Origin: Cycloclasticus sp. symbiont of Bathymodiolus heckerae | GTDB lineage: Bacteria > Pseudomonadota > Gammaproteobacteria > Methylococcales > Cycloclasticaceae | Reading direction: 5' to 3' | Assembly (NCBI GenBank): GCA_002101235.1 | Contig: LWTL01000109.1 | Location: forward strand, 1 to 54,505 | DNA length: 54,505 nucleotides | Part shown: piece after piece, positions 18,228 to 27,288 of the stretch | How the letters are laid out: the number at the start of each line of letters is the position of its first letter | Numbering within the stretch: the stretch's first letter is position 1 | Made by a program: the position numbers and the translations under genes | The notes under the pieces: generated by a model | What the model was told of the DNA's origin: nothing | What the model saw: only the letters and a program-made list of their open reading frames with translations | Databases searched by the model: none

Positions 18228-20171
18228 TTGCACGATCTCGATTCTATATTCGGCCCTAGTGGCGAACTTGTTCAATACGTAAAGGGCTTTCAGCCCCGTG
18301 AAGGCCAGTTATCTATGGCGCTTGCTATTGAGCGTGCTATAGCGAACCAAACGCATTTGATAGCAGAGGCAGGGACAGGAACAGGTAAAACGTTTGCGTA
18401 TTTAATACCGGCTATTTTGTCCGGCAAAAAAACAATTATTTCTACCGGTACGCGCAACTTACAGGATCAAATCTTTGAAAAAGACTTCCCGCTAATTCGT
18501 GACGTTCTAAAAGTACCAGTGCAAGGTGCTGTTTTGAAAGGGCGGTCTAACTATTTATGTATTTATCGTTTAGACCAGGCGCAAATGCAGACGTCTGGTT
18601 TTGATAAAGAGTCAAGCGCTGATCTTCAGGAGATTGATCGCTGGTCACATCAAACGATAGATGGCGATATAGCAGAAGTAACAACGGTGGCAGAAGACTC
18701 ATTTGTTTGGCAGCAAGTGACATCAACAGCGGATAACTGTTTGGGTCAAGAGTGCCCCATGGTTGGCGAATGCTTCCCCTTGTTAGCGAGGAAAAAAGCA
18801 CAAGAAGTGGATGTGTTGATTGTTAATCATCACTTACTTTGCGCAGATTGGTCATTAAAAGACGATGGTTTTGGGCAGCTATTGCCGGATGCTGAATTAA
18901 TTATTATCGATGAGGCGCATCAGTTGATTGATACTGCCTCGCGGTTTTTGGGTGTTTCAATCAGTGCACGACAAATCCTGTCGTTATTAGGCGACATCAG
19001 CGCAGAGCAATTAAAAGTAGCATCCGATATGCCAGAATTAATTGATTTAACGTATGTTATTAGTGAAGATATTCGTGAAATGAGGAAGTTATTGCCGGAG
19101 CAGTTGGCTAAAGGTTCGTGGGATGAATTGGCTGATTTAAAAGACTTCATTTATGCGCTAGATAGTTTGGTGGAGCGTGTAGAGCAACTCTTTGCGGTGT
19201 TAACGGAAGTAGCGGTGCGTTCAAAAGGTTTGGAGTCGTGTTGGAAGCGTTGCGAGGATGTTTTGCTACGTTTAAAGCTGTTTCCTCATCAAAATCGGAA
19301 TGATTGGATTCAATGGTTTGAAACATTTCATCGAACGTTTACTTTTTATAGAACGCCCCTAGATATTTCAAAAGCCTTTGCGGATTTTGCTTTTGCAAGC
19401 GAAGCGAGCTGGGTGTTTACATCAGCGACGTTATCGGTTGGCAATAAATTTGATTTTTTCACTAAAAGGCTAGGTTTAGAAGAGGCTGAAACAGGCATGT
19501 GGGAAAGTCCATTCGATTTCGTACACCAGTCCTTAATGTATGTTCCGAAGGGTTTACCGGAACCACGTGATTATAGCTACACGTCAACGATGATCGAAAA
19601 AATCATTCCTGTATTAGAAGCAAGTGATGGAAGGGCATTTATCCTATTTACCAGTCATCGAGCGCTTCAAGAGGCGGCGAATATTTTATTAGCAGAGACA
19701 AATTTTAGTTTATTGGTTCAAGGCGATTTGCCGAAACAACAAATGCTTGAGGCTTTTAGATCTACCAATCGAGCAGTCCTTTTAGGGACGGCGAGTTTTT
19801 GGGAAGGGGTCGATGTACGGGGCGAAGCATTGTCGTGTGTCATTATTGACAAGTTACCGTTTGCCTCGCCAGGTGATCCTGTGACCAAGGCGCGGCTTGA
19901 CCATATGACAGCAAATGGGCAATCGCCGTTTTCAGAATTTCAACTTCCATCGGCTGCGCTTACCTTAAAGCAGGGTGTTGGTCGGCTTATTCGTGATGTA
20001 GAAGATAAAGGTGTATTAGTGCTTTGTGATCCGAGGTTATCCAGCAAAGGTTACGGTAAAGTATTTATTCAATCGTTGCCCGCAATGCCTATTACGCAAG
20101 AAATAGAAGATGTGAACAGGTTCTTTCAACGCATCAATAAGCAAAAAGCAAATATAAAAAAATCAGCATGA
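18228..20171 (+). CDS. DinG-family ATP-dependent DNA helicase, YoaA-like
   Basis: A 647 aa superfamily 2 helicase with Walker A AGTGTGKT near residues 49-56, the DEAH box LIIIDEAHQL, and four cysteines between these motifs (YLCIYR, NCLGQECPMVGECF) that should bind the 4Fe-4S cluster found in XPD/DinG/YoaA. The C-terminal motif QGVGRLIRD is present. The frame opens with TTG 18228; homologous N-termini align from that point, so this non-ATG start is favoured even though no strong ribosome site is visible. YoaA next to tsaB is a common gammaproteobacterial pair. Confidence 0.92.
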   Translation: MHDLDSIFGPSGELVQYVKGFQPREGQLSMALAIERAIANQTHLIAEAGTGTGKTFAYLIPAILSGKKTIISTGTRNLQDQIFEKDFPLIRDVLKVPVQGAVLKGRSNYLCIYRLDQAQMQTSGFDKESSADLQEIDRWSHQTIDGDIAEVTTVAEDSFVWQQVTSTADNCLGQECPMVGECFPLLARKKAQEVDVLIVNHHLLCADWSLKDDGFGQLLPDAELIIIDEAHQLIDTASRFLGVSISARQILSLLGDISAEQLKVASDMPELIDLTYVISEDIREMRKLLPEQLAKGSWDELADLKDFIYALDSLVERVEQLFAVLTEVAVRSKGLESCWKRCEDVLLRLKLFPHQNRNDWIQWFETFHRTFTFYRTPLDISKAFADFAFASEASWVFTSATLSVGNKFDFFTKRLGLEEAETGMWESPFDFVHQSLMYVPKGLPEPRDYSYTSTMIEKIIPVLEASDGRAFILFTSHRALQEAANILLAETNFSLLVQGDLPKQQMLEAFRSTNRAVLLGTASFWEGVDVRGEALSCVIIDKLPFASPGDPVTKARLDHMTANGQSPFSEFQLPSAALTLKQGVGRLIRDVEDKGVLVLCDPRLSSKGYGKVFIQSLPAMPITQEIEDVNRFFQRINKQKANIKKSA

Positions 20172-20851
20172 AAATTTTAGCGATTGAAACTGCAACGGAA
20201 GCGTGTTCGGCAGCGTTATTAATTAATGGCGAGGTTATAGATCGTTTTCGCATTGCACCGCGTGAGCACGGTGATTTGATACTGTCAATGGTTGATGAGC
20301 TGTTGCTTGAAGCGGATATCAAACTGCAAAATTTAGACGCACTGGCGTTTGGGCGCGGCCCCGGCTCATTTACTGGCGTTCGAATGGCAACAGGGGTTAT
20401 TCAAGGCTTGGCTTTCGCTACTCAGTTGCCCGTAGCTGCGGTATCAACACTGGCAGCATTAGCGCAACAGGCGATAGAGCAGTCAAGTGCTAAAACGGTT
20501 TATGCTGCGCTGGATGCAAGAATGGGTGAGGTGTATTGGTGTGAATATTTAAAAGTGAATGGTGTGTTGGAAGCCGTGTCGAAAGAAAGGGTGATTGACC
20601 CAACGGCTATTCGTGTAGAACAAGGTCAATCGGCAGTGGCAATTGGGCATGGCTGGGCAACATATGAAAAGGAACTTCGTTCTGTTGTAGACTCTAGCGA
20701 TTTAACTGTTTGGGCTGATAGATTGCCTGCCGCAAAAGAAGTGGCGTTACTTGCTGCGTCAATGGTTGAGAACAAGGAAACGGTGAACGCTGAAAATGCA
20801 TTGCCCGTCTATTTACGCGATAATGTAGCAAAGAAAAAGGCGCAACAATAA
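20168..20851 (+). CDS. tsaB: tRNA threonylcarbamoyladenosine (t6A) biosynthesis protein TsaB
   Basis: A 227 aa ASKHA-fold protein that pairs with TsaD and TsaE to make t6A37 in tRNA. The start MKILAIETATEACSAALL and the segment LDALAFGRGPGSFTGVRMATGVIQGLAFA are diagnostic. It lacks the extra metal site of TsaD, as expected. The ATG overlaps the helicase stop (ATGA), indicating coupled expression. Confidence 0.96.
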   Translation: MKILAIETATEACSAALLINGEVIDRFRIAPREHGDLILSMVDELLLEADIKLQNLDALAFGRGPGSFTGVRMATGVIQGLAFATQLPVAAVSTLAALAQQAIEQSSAKTVYAALDARMGEVYWCEYLKVNGVLEAVSKERVIDPTAIRVEQGQSAVAIGHGWATYEKELRSVVDSSDLTVWADRLPAAKEVALLAASMVENKETVNAENALPVYLRDNVAKKKAQQ

Positions 20852-20853
20852 TT

Positions 20854-21489
20854 ATGGCTCAGTATTTAACTATTCACCCAGAGAACCCGCAGCAGCGCTT
20901 AATAAAACAAGCGGTAGATATTATCCGTGGTGGTGGTGTTATTGCTTACCCTACAGACTCTTCATATGCCTTAGCGTGCCATTTGGGCGATAAACAAGCG
21001 TTGGAACGTATTCGTCAAATAAGGCGCATTGATGATAAGCATAACTTTACGTTGGTGTGCCGTGATTTGACCGAAATTTCCACTTATGCGCAGGTTAATA
21101 ATGATACCTACCGGTTGCTAAAATCATTGACGCCCGGCGCGTTCACCTTTGTATTGAAAGCGACCAAAGAAGTACCAAGGCGGCTTCAGCACCCTAAAAG
21201 AAAAACAGTGGGTATTCGTATACCGGATAACTCAATTGCACAGCGTATTCTTGAAGAATTGGGTGAGCCGATGTTGACCAGTACACTTATTTTGCCAGAA
21301 GAAAGTGAAGCGATAGCGGATCCCTATGATATTAATGAACGGTTATCACGTGTTTTGGACTTAGTCGTTGATGCAGGTGTTATACCTTATGAGCCAACAA
21401 CGATGGTGGTGTGGGATAACGATTTCCCCGAAGTGGTACGTGAAGGCAAAGGTGAAGCAGATTTTATTGCTCGAAAGGATGATGCTTAA
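20854..21489 (+). CDS. yciO: YciO-type Sua5/YrdC family protein
   Basis: A 211 aa member of the L-threonylcarbamoyladenylate synthase fold family. IHPENPQQRLIKQAVDIIRGGG, AYPTDSSYALAC, HNFTLVCRDLTEISTYA and RKTVGIRIPDN match YciO more closely than TsaC or Sua5. Binding of RNA and ATP is expected, but the exact role of YciO is not settled. Adjacent tsaB fits a tRNA modification theme, though the two may be linked only by position. Confidence 0.92.
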   Translation: MAQYLTIHPENPQQRLIKQAVDIIRGGGVIAYPTDSSYALACHLGDKQALERIRQIRRIDDKHNFTLVCRDLTEISTYAQVNNDTYRLLKSLTPGAFTFVLKATKEVPRRLQHPKRKTVGIRIPDNSIAQRILEELGEPMLTSTLILPEESEAIADPYDINERLSRVLDLVVDAGVIPYEPTTMVVWDNDFPEVVREGKGEADFIARKDDA

Positions 21490-22148
21490 TGCCAATGGAT
21501 GACCTAAGTTTAGTGGCTCGCATATCGGTTTGGATACTGCCGGTTATATTTGCCATCACTGTGCATGAAGTTGCGCACGGTTGGGTTGCCAGTAAGTTGG
21601 GTGATAATACGGCAAAAAGAATGGGACGTTTAACGCTTAACCCGATTAGTCATATGGATTTAGTGGGAACAGTTATAGTCCCTGCGGCTTTGTTGTTTCT
21701 GGGTGGTTTTATGTTCGGTTGGGCGAAGCCAGTACCTGTTAACTGGAATAATTTAAGAAACCCTAAAAGGGATATGGTTTATGTAGCAATCGCAGGCCCT
21801 CTAGCTAATCTGTTAATGGCGATTGCTTGGGGCGTGGTGATGAAAGTAGGCTACATGGTGGGTAGTGCTAATGAGTTTATTGCTATGCCACTCATCTACA
21901 TGGGCTATGCCGGTATTTTCATTAATGCGGTGTTGATGATGTTGAACTTATTGCCTATTTTGCCGTTAGATGGCGGGCGTATCTTAGCGGGATTGTTACC
22001 GAATAAAGCCTCATTTCTATTTAGTAAGTTGGAACGGTTCGGCTTTCCAATATTAATCGTTATAATTGCAATGGGGTGGCTGTCTAAAATTTTAGGCCCG
22101 CCCGTTTATTTTTTACAAACCAGTATTTTTACAATACTCGGTATTTAG
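21489..22148 (+). CDS. Site-2 protease family (M50) membrane metalloprotease
   Basis: A 219 aa multi-pass membrane protein with the zinc motif HEVAH at residues 26-30 inside the first helix and LPLDGGRIL, which supplies the third ligand Asp, near 155-165. There is no PDZ or CBS domain, so this is the compact class typical of many bacteria, for which substrates are not known. Its ATG overlaps the yciO stop by one base. Confidence 0.9.
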   Translation: MPMDDLSLVARISVWILPVIFAITVHEVAHGWVASKLGDNTAKRMGRLTLNPISHMDLVGTVIVPAALLFLGGFMFGWAKPVPVNWNNLRNPKRDMVYVAIAGPLANLLMAIAWGVVMKVGYMVGSANEFIAMPLIYMGYAGIFINAVLMMLNLLPILPLDGGRILAGLLPNKASFLFSKLERFGFPILIVIIAMGWLSKILGPPVYFLQTSIFTILGI

Positions 22149-22156
22149 GAGGAAGT

Positions 22157-23377
22157 GTGAACGCAGAGGTTCCAGCGCAATATCGTCGTGTGTTATCAGG
22201 TATGCGACCAACAGGTCAATTACATTTAGGGCACTATCATGGTGTACTAAAAAATTGGGTTGAGTTACAGCAAGAATATAAATGCTATTTCTTCGTTGCC
22301 GATTGGCATGCCTTAACAACGCATTATGAAGACCCTTCGATCATCGCAAATAGCACATGGGATATGGTTATAGATTGGCTAGCAGCCGGCGTTGACCATG
22401 GTTTAGCCGACTTGTTTATTCAGTCAAGTATTCCTGAACATGCAGAACTACACCTATTGCTCTCCATGATGACACCGCTAGGCTGGCTAGAACGCGTGCC
22501 AAGCTATAAAGATCAGCAAGAAAAACTAAAAGAAATGGATTTGGCAACCTATGGGTTCTTAGGTTATCCCTTATTACAAAGCGCCGATATTTTAATGTAC
22601 AAAGCAGGGCTTGTTCCTGTAGGTGCAGACCAAGTAGCACACGTAGAATTAACCCGTGAAGTAGCGCGACGCTTTAATTACCTTTATGGCCGCGAGCCTG
22701 ACTTTGAAGAAAAAGCAGAAGCAGCGATTAAAAAAATGGGTAAAAAGAACGCAAAAATGTTCAAGAAGTTGCGTACTGCCTATCAAGAAAATGGTGACCA
22801 AGAAGCATTGGGTGTTGCGCGTGCATTACTTGAAGCACAACAAAACATTACTGTTGGCGATAAAGAACGGTTGTTTGGTTATTTAGAAGGTAGTGGCCGT
22901 GTTATTTTGCCGGAGCCAAAAGCATTGTTAACAAAAGCGTCAAAAATGCCAGGCTTAGATGGGCAGAAAATGTCTAAGTCGTATAACAACACCATCGCAT
23001 TGCGTGATGCGCCAGAGGATGTAGAGAAAAAAATCCGCACTATGCCAACAGATCCTGCGCGCGTACGTAGAACAGACCCAGGTGATCCGGCGCGTTGCCC
23101 TGTATGGCAATTTCATAAAGTTTACTCAGATGAAAGTGTGCGTGAATGGGTTCAAGAAGGCTGTAAAACAGCGGGTATTGGTTGTGTTGATTGTAAGCAA
23201 CCGGTTATTGAAGCTGTTTTACGTGAGTTAAAACCGATGCAAGAAAGAGCGCGTGAATACACAGAACAACCGGATTTAGTGCGCACCATCATCCACGAAG
23301 GCAATGAAAAAGCCCGTGATGTGGCTAAAGAAACGCTTGAAGAAGTCAAAGCAGCGATGGGAATGAACTTTCTATAG
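22157..23377 (+). CDS. trpS: Tryptophan--tRNA ligase
   Basis: A 406 aa class I aminoacyl-tRNA synthetase. GQLHLGHYHG at 20-29 is the HIGH-type motif and KMSKSYNNT the KMSKS motif. It is of the longer TrpS form, with an insertion before KMSKS (FEEKAEAAIKKMGKKNAKM) and two cysteines in GIGCVDCKQP. GTG 22157 is preferred, with AGGAGGA starting at 22147; another GTG two bases earlier is out of frame. Confidence 0.96.
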   Translation: MNAEVPAQYRRVLSGMRPTGQLHLGHYHGVLKNWVELQQEYKCYFFVADWHALTTHYEDPSIIANSTWDMVIDWLAAGVDHGLADLFIQSSIPEHAELHLLLSMMTPLGWLERVPSYKDQQEKLKEMDLATYGFLGYPLLQSADILMYKAGLVPVGADQVAHVELTREVARRFNYLYGREPDFEEKAEAAIKKMGKKNAKMFKKLRTAYQENGDQEALGVARALLEAQQNITVGDKERLFGYLEGSGRVILPEPKALLTKASKMPGLDGQKMSKSYNNTIALRDAPEDVEKKIRTMPTDPARVRRTDPGDPARCPVWQFHKVYSDESVREWVQEGCKTAGIGCVDCKQPVIEAVLRELKPMQERAREYTEQPDLVRTIIHEGNEKARDVAKETLEEVKAAMGMNFL

Positions 23378-23410
23378 TTCACCCAGAAAAGACTAAGTTA
23401 AGGAAATAAA

Positions 23411-23725
23411 ATGTCAGAATTTAATAACGTAACCATCGTAAAAAAAGCCAACGTGTACTTTGATGGAAAAGTCGTCAGTAGAACCGTAAAGTTCGAAGAT
23501 GGTTCAACCAAAACCTTAGGTTTTATGATGCCAGGCGAATACAACTTTAATACAGAAGCTGCCGAAGTAATGGAAATATTAGCAGGTAAGTTAGACGTGC
23601 TATTACCCGGTTCAAACGATTGGGTTGCCGTTAAAGGCAGCGAGTCATTCGATGTGCCAAGTAATTCAAATTTTGAACTAAAAATTCACGAAGCAACGGA
23701 TTATTGCTGTTCATTTGTTAAGTAA
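23411..23725 (+). CDS. ppnP: Pyrimidine/purine nucleoside phosphorylase
   Basis: A 104 aa single-domain cupin of the former DUF1255 family, which cleaves nucleosides to base and ribose-1-phosphate. [33 protein letters not shown] and [18 protein letters not shown] are family signatures. It stands alone after trpS and is followed by a REP-like hairpin. Confidence 0.92.
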   Translation: MSEFNNVTIVKKANVYFDGKVVSRTVKFEDGSTKTLGFMMPGEYNFNTEAAEVMEILAGKLDVLLPGSNDWVAVKGSESFDVPSNSNFELKIHEATDYCCSFVK

Positions 23726-23741
23726 CGACTAGGTTCTATCG

Positions 23742-23764
23742 TTCCCATGCTCCTGCGTGGGAAT
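23742..23764. repeat. REP-like palindrome
   Basis: TTCCCATGC and GCGTGGGAA form a 9-pair stem with one G-T pair around the loop TCCT, flanked by further G/C bases. GTTCCCATGCTCC-type hairpins are dispersed repeats in many gammaproteobacteria, where they are associated with RAYT (tyrosine) transposases. Only one copy was noticed in this window. It could also act as a transcription stop for ppnP. Confidence 0.6.
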
Positions 23765-23789
23765 GCATAAGCCACCTTAATCAATACAT

Positions 23790-23818
23790 TTGTAATTAGT
23801 TTGCATTTTTTATATATT
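23790..23818 (+). promoter_or_regulatory. Possible promoter of the DinJ/YafQ-type pair
   Basis: TTGTAA at 23790-23795 and TATATT at 23813-23818 are separated by 17 bases and lie upstream of the antitoxin start. No clear operator palindrome was found here. Confidence 0.35.
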
Positions 23819-23838
23819 GTTAACTTAAATGAAAAAGG

Positions 23839-24090
23839 ATGATGGCTATGGCTACATTGCAAACTAGATTAAGTGAAGATTTAAAAGCTCAAGCAGATGC
23901 GCTTTTTAAGGATATGGGGTTAACAACAACGGATGCTGTGCGTATGTTTCTTACGCAATGTATAAACCAAGGTGGTTTGCCTTTCCAACCAAGGGGAAAG
24001 CGCCCAAATAGTGAAACCCTTAATGCTCTAAATGAAAAAAATGGTACTTCATACAAAAGTGTTGAAGAGCTGTCTGAACTGTGGAAATAA
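23839..24090 (+). CDS. RelB/DinJ-family antitoxin
   Basis: An 83 aa ribbon-helix-helix antitoxin, probably also a repressor of its own operon. TLQTRLSEDLKAQADALFKDMGLTTTDAVRMFLTQCINQGGLPF is the family pattern; the strand (TLQTRLSE), helix, and TTDAVRMFLTQ are visible. AAAAAGGA precedes ATG 23839, and two further in-frame ATGs follow within four codons, so the exact start is open. It overlaps the toxin gene by ten bases. Confidence 0.9.
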   Translation: MMAMATLQTRLSEDLKAQADALFKDMGLTTTDAVRMFLTQCINQGGLPFQPRGKRPNSETLNALNEKNGTSYKSVEELSELWK

Positions 24091-24350
24091 TTACAAAAAC
24101 ACAGTTTGAAAAAGATATTAAGAAATTAAAAAAACGGAGAAAGGACTTTCCTAAACTTGAAGTTATTTTGCAAAAATTGATTTCAGGGGAAGGGTTAGAA
24201 GGAAGTTATAGAACCCATCCTTTAGTTGGTAATTGGCGGCCATGCTGGGAATTACATATAGAGCCTGACTGGCTACTTATTTATTATTTAGATATAGAGG
24301 CTGATCAGCTGATTTTATATCGTAGTGGTACACATTCCGACTTGTTTTAA
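24081..24350 (+). CDS. YafQ-family mRNA interferase toxin
   Basis: An 89 aa RelE-superfamily toxin, expected to cut mRNA in the ribosome. KRRKDFPKLEVILQKLI, GSYRTHPLVGNWRPCWELHIEPDWLLIYY (here with WELHIEPDWLLIYYL) and the ending YRSGTHSDLF correspond to YafQ. The start is GTG 24081, inside the end of the antitoxin gene. The two form an ordinary type II module. All key C-terminal residues, including the terminal H-x-x-L-F, are present, so the toxin looks intact. Confidence 0.9.
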   Translation: MEIITKTQFEKDIKKLKKRRKDFPKLEVILQKLISGEGLEGSYRTHPLVGNWRPCWELHIEPDWLLIYYLDIEADQLILYRSGTHSDLF

Positions 24351-24377
24351 TAATAAATGGTTTGGGGCTCAGGCGGA

Positions 24378-24409
24378 CTATGTTTAGGGTGAATTCAGCC
24401 TAAACATAG
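24378..24409. terminator. Hairpin after the toxin gene, possible terminator
   Basis: CTATGTTTAGG (24378-24388) and CCTAAACATAG (24399-24409) form a perfect 11-base stem with a 10-base loop. The following ATTAATTTTA is T-rich but broken, so termination strength is doubtful; it may instead be part of the neighbouring mobile-type repeat. Confidence 0.4.
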
Positions 24410-24411
24410 GA

Positions 24412-24433
24412 TTAATTTTACTCTGACCCTAAT
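24412..24433 (-). repeat. Left copy of a 22-bp inverted repeat
   Basis: Read on the minus strand, it contains AGGGTCAGAGTAAAATT. A copy with one mismatch occurs in the opposite orientation at 27289-27310. Sequences of the GGGTCAGAGTAAAATT type are, from memory, often seen beside REP-associated tyrosine transposases in gammaproteobacteria, but that is not proven here. Confidence 0.7.
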
Positions 24434-24436
24434 GAG

Positions 24437-24461
24437 TGTAGTGGTCAAGTAATCTTGGACA
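24437..24461. mobile_element. Solitary IS3-family-like terminal sequence (remnant)
   Basis: The first 16 bases, TGTAGTGGTCAAGTAA, are identical to the end of the IS3-type element at 54379, and the next bases (TCTTGGACA) are similar. No transposase reading follows, so this is probably a remnant end or a small non-autonomous derivative. The stretch 24462-24510 has only a weak resemblance to a matching opposite end. Confidence 0.5.
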
Positions 24462-24517
24462 GTAAATAAGGTTTTGTGTCCTAAATAGTGTGATCAAAAC
24501 TCACCGAAAACCCATAC

Positions 24518-24526
24518 TGCTATAAT
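24518..24526 (+). promoter_or_regulatory. Extended -10 promoter of the rhlE-like gene
   Basis: TGCTATAAT contains a perfect TATAAT (24521-24526) with the TGn extension, 39 bases before the start codon. No good -35 is visible, which is usual for extended -10 promoters. Confidence 0.45.
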
Positions 24527-24564
24527 GCACTCCATTCTCTTTACGACAACTTACCTAGGCCTCC

Positions 24565-25764
24565 ATGTCATTTTCAAACCTTGGATTATCTAATCCTATT
24601 TTACAAGCTATTAAAGACTTGGGTTATATCACCCCTACCCCTATCCAGAAACAAGCCATTCCCCTCATTATTTCTGGTAAAGACCTCATTGCCACCGCTC
24701 AAACAGGAACAGGAAAAACCGCCTCGTTTGTTCTACCCATATTGGAGATATTTAACAAAGAGCGTCAATTACGCGGTAAACGCATACGTGCCCTTATCCT
24801 TACCCCTACTCGCGAATTAGCGGTTCAGGTTGCTGCAAATATTGCTGAGTACGGCAAACATTTAAGCCTAAGTTCTATGGCTGTTTATGGTGGCATTGAT
24901 GCCGAGCCACAAGTGCAGCGTTTAATTGAAGGTGTTGATATTTTAGTGGCCACGCCCGGCAGATTACTGCATTTGGCTCATCAACGTGCTCTGCATTTTG
25001 ATGAACTTGAAGTGCTTGTATTAGATGAAGCGGACAGAATGGTGGATATGGGCTTTGCTAATGATATTTATAAGATCACTGACCGCCTACCCGAAACCCG
25101 TCAGAACCTATTATTTTCGGCCACCATGAGCCATGAGGTTCGCGCCCTTGCTGATGATTTTTCTTATAGCAAAATGAGTAAGCCAGCGGTTGAGATATCG
25201 ATCTCACCGGAAGCCACAACGGCACCCACTATAAAACAGTGGTTAATCACAGTAGATAAAGATACAAAATCCACATTGCTGAGCCACTTAATTAACGAAC
25301 AGAAGTGGGATCAGGCGCTAATTTTCATCGAGAAAAAACACGGTGCTGCGAAACTGGTCGCCCAGCTTGCAAAACGCGGTATTGAAGCAGATTGCATTCA
25401 TGGTGATAGAAGCCAAGCCATGCGTGAAAAGATTTTGGCTGATTTCAAATCTGGAAAACTAAAATACTTAGTGGCCACAGGGGTTGCTGCCCGTGGTATA
25501 GATATTGGTGAGCTTAGTCGTGTTGTTAATTACGACCTACCCTTTAAACCAGAAGAATATATCCATCGTATTGGCCGAACAGGTCGCGCTGGTGCCACAG
25601 GTGAAGCCATATCGTTTGTTGCAATGGGTGATTTTAAAAATCTATGCGCGATTGAAAGTCGTTTAAACCATCTAATCGACCGAAAAGAGATTGAAGAATT
25701 TCCGGTTAGAAAAGTGGTTCCCGTTTCAGTTTTAAATTATGTTCGCAAGAGACACCGCTCCTAA
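24565..25764 (+). CDS. DEAD-box RNA helicase, RhlE-like
   Basis: A 399 aa ATP-dependent RNA helicase acting in ribosome assembly or mRNA decay. Motifs in order are the Q motif (TPTPIQKQAIP), AQTGTGKT, PTRELAVQV, DEAD, SAT, ATGVAARGIDIG and HRIGRTGRAG. The end is odd: after RKRHRS and a stop at 25762-25764, the next frame continues through a basic tail APKPKAAAKPKG to a stop at 25793-25795, as if one base had been gained. It uses more C-ending codons than the neighbours. It may be transferred together with hflX. Confidence 0.88.
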   Translation: MSFSNLGLSNPILQAIKDLGYITPTPIQKQAIPLIISGKDLIATAQTGTGKTASFVLPILEIFNKERQLRGKRIRALILTPTRELAVQVAANIAEYGKHLSLSSMAVYGGIDAEPQVQRLIEGVDILVATPGRLLHLAHQRALHFDELEVLVLDEADRMVDMGFANDIYKITDRLPETRQNLLFSATMSHEVRALADDFSYSKMSKPAVEISISPEATTAPTIKQWLITVDKDTKSTLLSHLINEQKWDQALIFIEKKHGAAKLVAQLAKRGIEADCIHGDRSQAMREKILADFKSGKLKYLVATGVAARGIDIGELSRVVNYDLPFKPEEYIHRIGRTGRAGATGEAISFVAMGDFKNLCAIESRLNHLIDRKEIEEFPVRKVVPVSVLNYVRKRHRS

Positions 25765-25904
25765 GCCTAAAGCAGCAGCAAAACCCAAGGGTTAAAGGCG
25801 TGATTGCGCCTATACTTAGGTGCTCGCCCAAGATGCAATGTACACTGCTCGTTGTGTTAGGCTCTTTTTAAAAGTCCGCGCCATACCCCAAGAGAAACCA
25901 CCTT

Positions 25905-27236
25905 ATGTCAAACCCCGAAAAACCACGTATTCCACGTGCGCTGATAGTCGCCGTGCAATTAGACAGTGTTAGCGATGTTGAATTTAAATCATCGTTGGCA
26001 GAATTAACTGATCTGGCAAAGACCTTAGGGTTAGAGGTGGTCGGTGAATTCACCCAAAAGCGCTCGTCTTTCGATTCGACGGCGTATATGGGCGTCGGTA
26101 AACGGGAAGAAATACGACAATTCATACAAAGCCAACAAGTTGATTCGGGTACGGAGTCACAAGCTGATTCGGTGGAGTTTATTCTAGTCGATCATGAAAT
26201 CTCGCCGTCCCAGTCACTCAACCTGGAAAATGAAGTGGGTTGCGAGGTGATGGATCGAACGGTGGTCATTCTCGAGATTTTTCATCGAAACGCCAGCTCA
26301 CACGCAGCCAGGGTACAAGTTGAGATTGCGCGTCTAAGCTATATGGCGCCGCGCCTGCGTGAGGCGGCCAAACGCGAGGGACCGTCAGGACGACAGCGCA
26401 GCGGTACCGGCGGACGCGGTACAGGGCAGTCACGCAGCCAGACGGATAGCCAAAAGGTTCGCGATCGTATTAGCGAGCTGCAAAAAGAAATAGATGTCAT
26501 GGAGGCGGGGCGCGATACCCAGCAAGCACGACGCTTGGGACAATCAAGGGTATCACAGGTGGCGCTGGTTGGTTATACCAACGCGGGTAAATCCACTTTG
26601 ATGCGCGCTTTGACGGGCAAAGAAATTTTAGTGGCCAATAAACTGTTTGCCACGCTGGACACCAAGGTACGCACCTTGCAGCCAGCCAGTGTGCCTAAGG
26701 TATTGGTGAGTGACACGGTTGGTTTCATCAAAAATTTACCCCATGGGTTGGTTGCCTCATTCAAGTCAACGTTAGACGAAGCCCTTAGCGCATCGTTGTT
26801 GCTGCACGTTATTGACGCAGGCGACCCGGGGTTTGAGGCGCAGCTTGAAGTAACCGATAAGGTATTGGCCGAGATTGGTGCCGACAGTGTGCCGCGCATT
26901 CGGGTGTTCAATAAAATTGACTATCTGCCCGACGCTGCCGCACAAGAAGAGTGTACTGCGGAGCTGCAAGCCAAATATCCAGGCTGTATTGTTCTTAGCG
27001 CGCGCCGTAAGGACGATATAACGCAGCTGCATCAATCGATTGTGCAGGCTTTTCAAAAGGATCTGGTTGAATCAGAGATCTTTTTACCTTGGTCGGCACA
27101 GGCGTTGCGCGGCGAGATCTTTAGCTCCTGCGAAGTGCTTGAGGAGCGCGTCGATGCGGAGGGTGCATTTTTTCGCTTTCGCGCCTCAGCTGAGATGGTT
27201 GCTCGACTGAGTAAACTCGCAGACGATGCATGCTGA
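25905..27236 (+). CDS. hflX: Ribosome-splitting GTPase HflX
   Basis: A 443 aa GTPase of the HflX family, which binds the large ribosomal subunit and rescues stalled ribosomes. It has the N-terminal HflX domain (VEFILVDHEISPSQSLNLE), a Gly/Arg-rich coiled linker, and a G domain with GYTNAGKSTLMRALTG, DTVGFIKNLPHGLVASFKSTLDEA (the DTVGF motif) and NKID. It is usually found after hfq, but here it stands alone between repeats. Its third positions are visibly richer in G and C than those of its neighbours, which suggests acquisition. It could be a second copy in this genome. Confidence 0.93.
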   Translation: MSNPEKPRIPRALIVAVQLDSVSDVEFKSSLAELTDLAKTLGLEVVGEFTQKRSSFDSTAYMGVGKREEIRQFIQSQQVDSGTESQADSVEFILVDHEISPSQSLNLENEVGCEVMDRTVVILEIFHRNASSHAARVQVEIARLSYMAPRLREAAKREGPSGRQRSGTGGRGTGQSRSQTDSQKVRDRISELQKEIDVMEAGRDTQQARRLGQSRVSQVALVGYTNAGKSTLMRALTGKEILVANKLFATLDTKVRTLQPASVPKVLVSDTVGFIKNLPHGLVASFKSTLDEALSASLLLHVIDAGDPGFEAQLEVTDKVLAEIGADSVPRIRVFNKIDYLPDAAAQEECTAELQAKYPGCIVLSARRKDDITQLHQSIVQAFQKDLVESEIFLPWSAQALRGEIFSSCEVLEERVDAEGAFFRFRASAEMVARLSKLADDAC

Positions 27237-27288
27237 GGTTCCCCCCGCGAAACTGGGCACCAAAAATAACCCAATTGGAGTCCGAATA

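Noticed and set aside
24462..24510. Possible opposite end making a small MITE with the IS end at 24437
   Set aside because: Only a few scattered bases match the reverse complement, so an element boundary cannot be supported.
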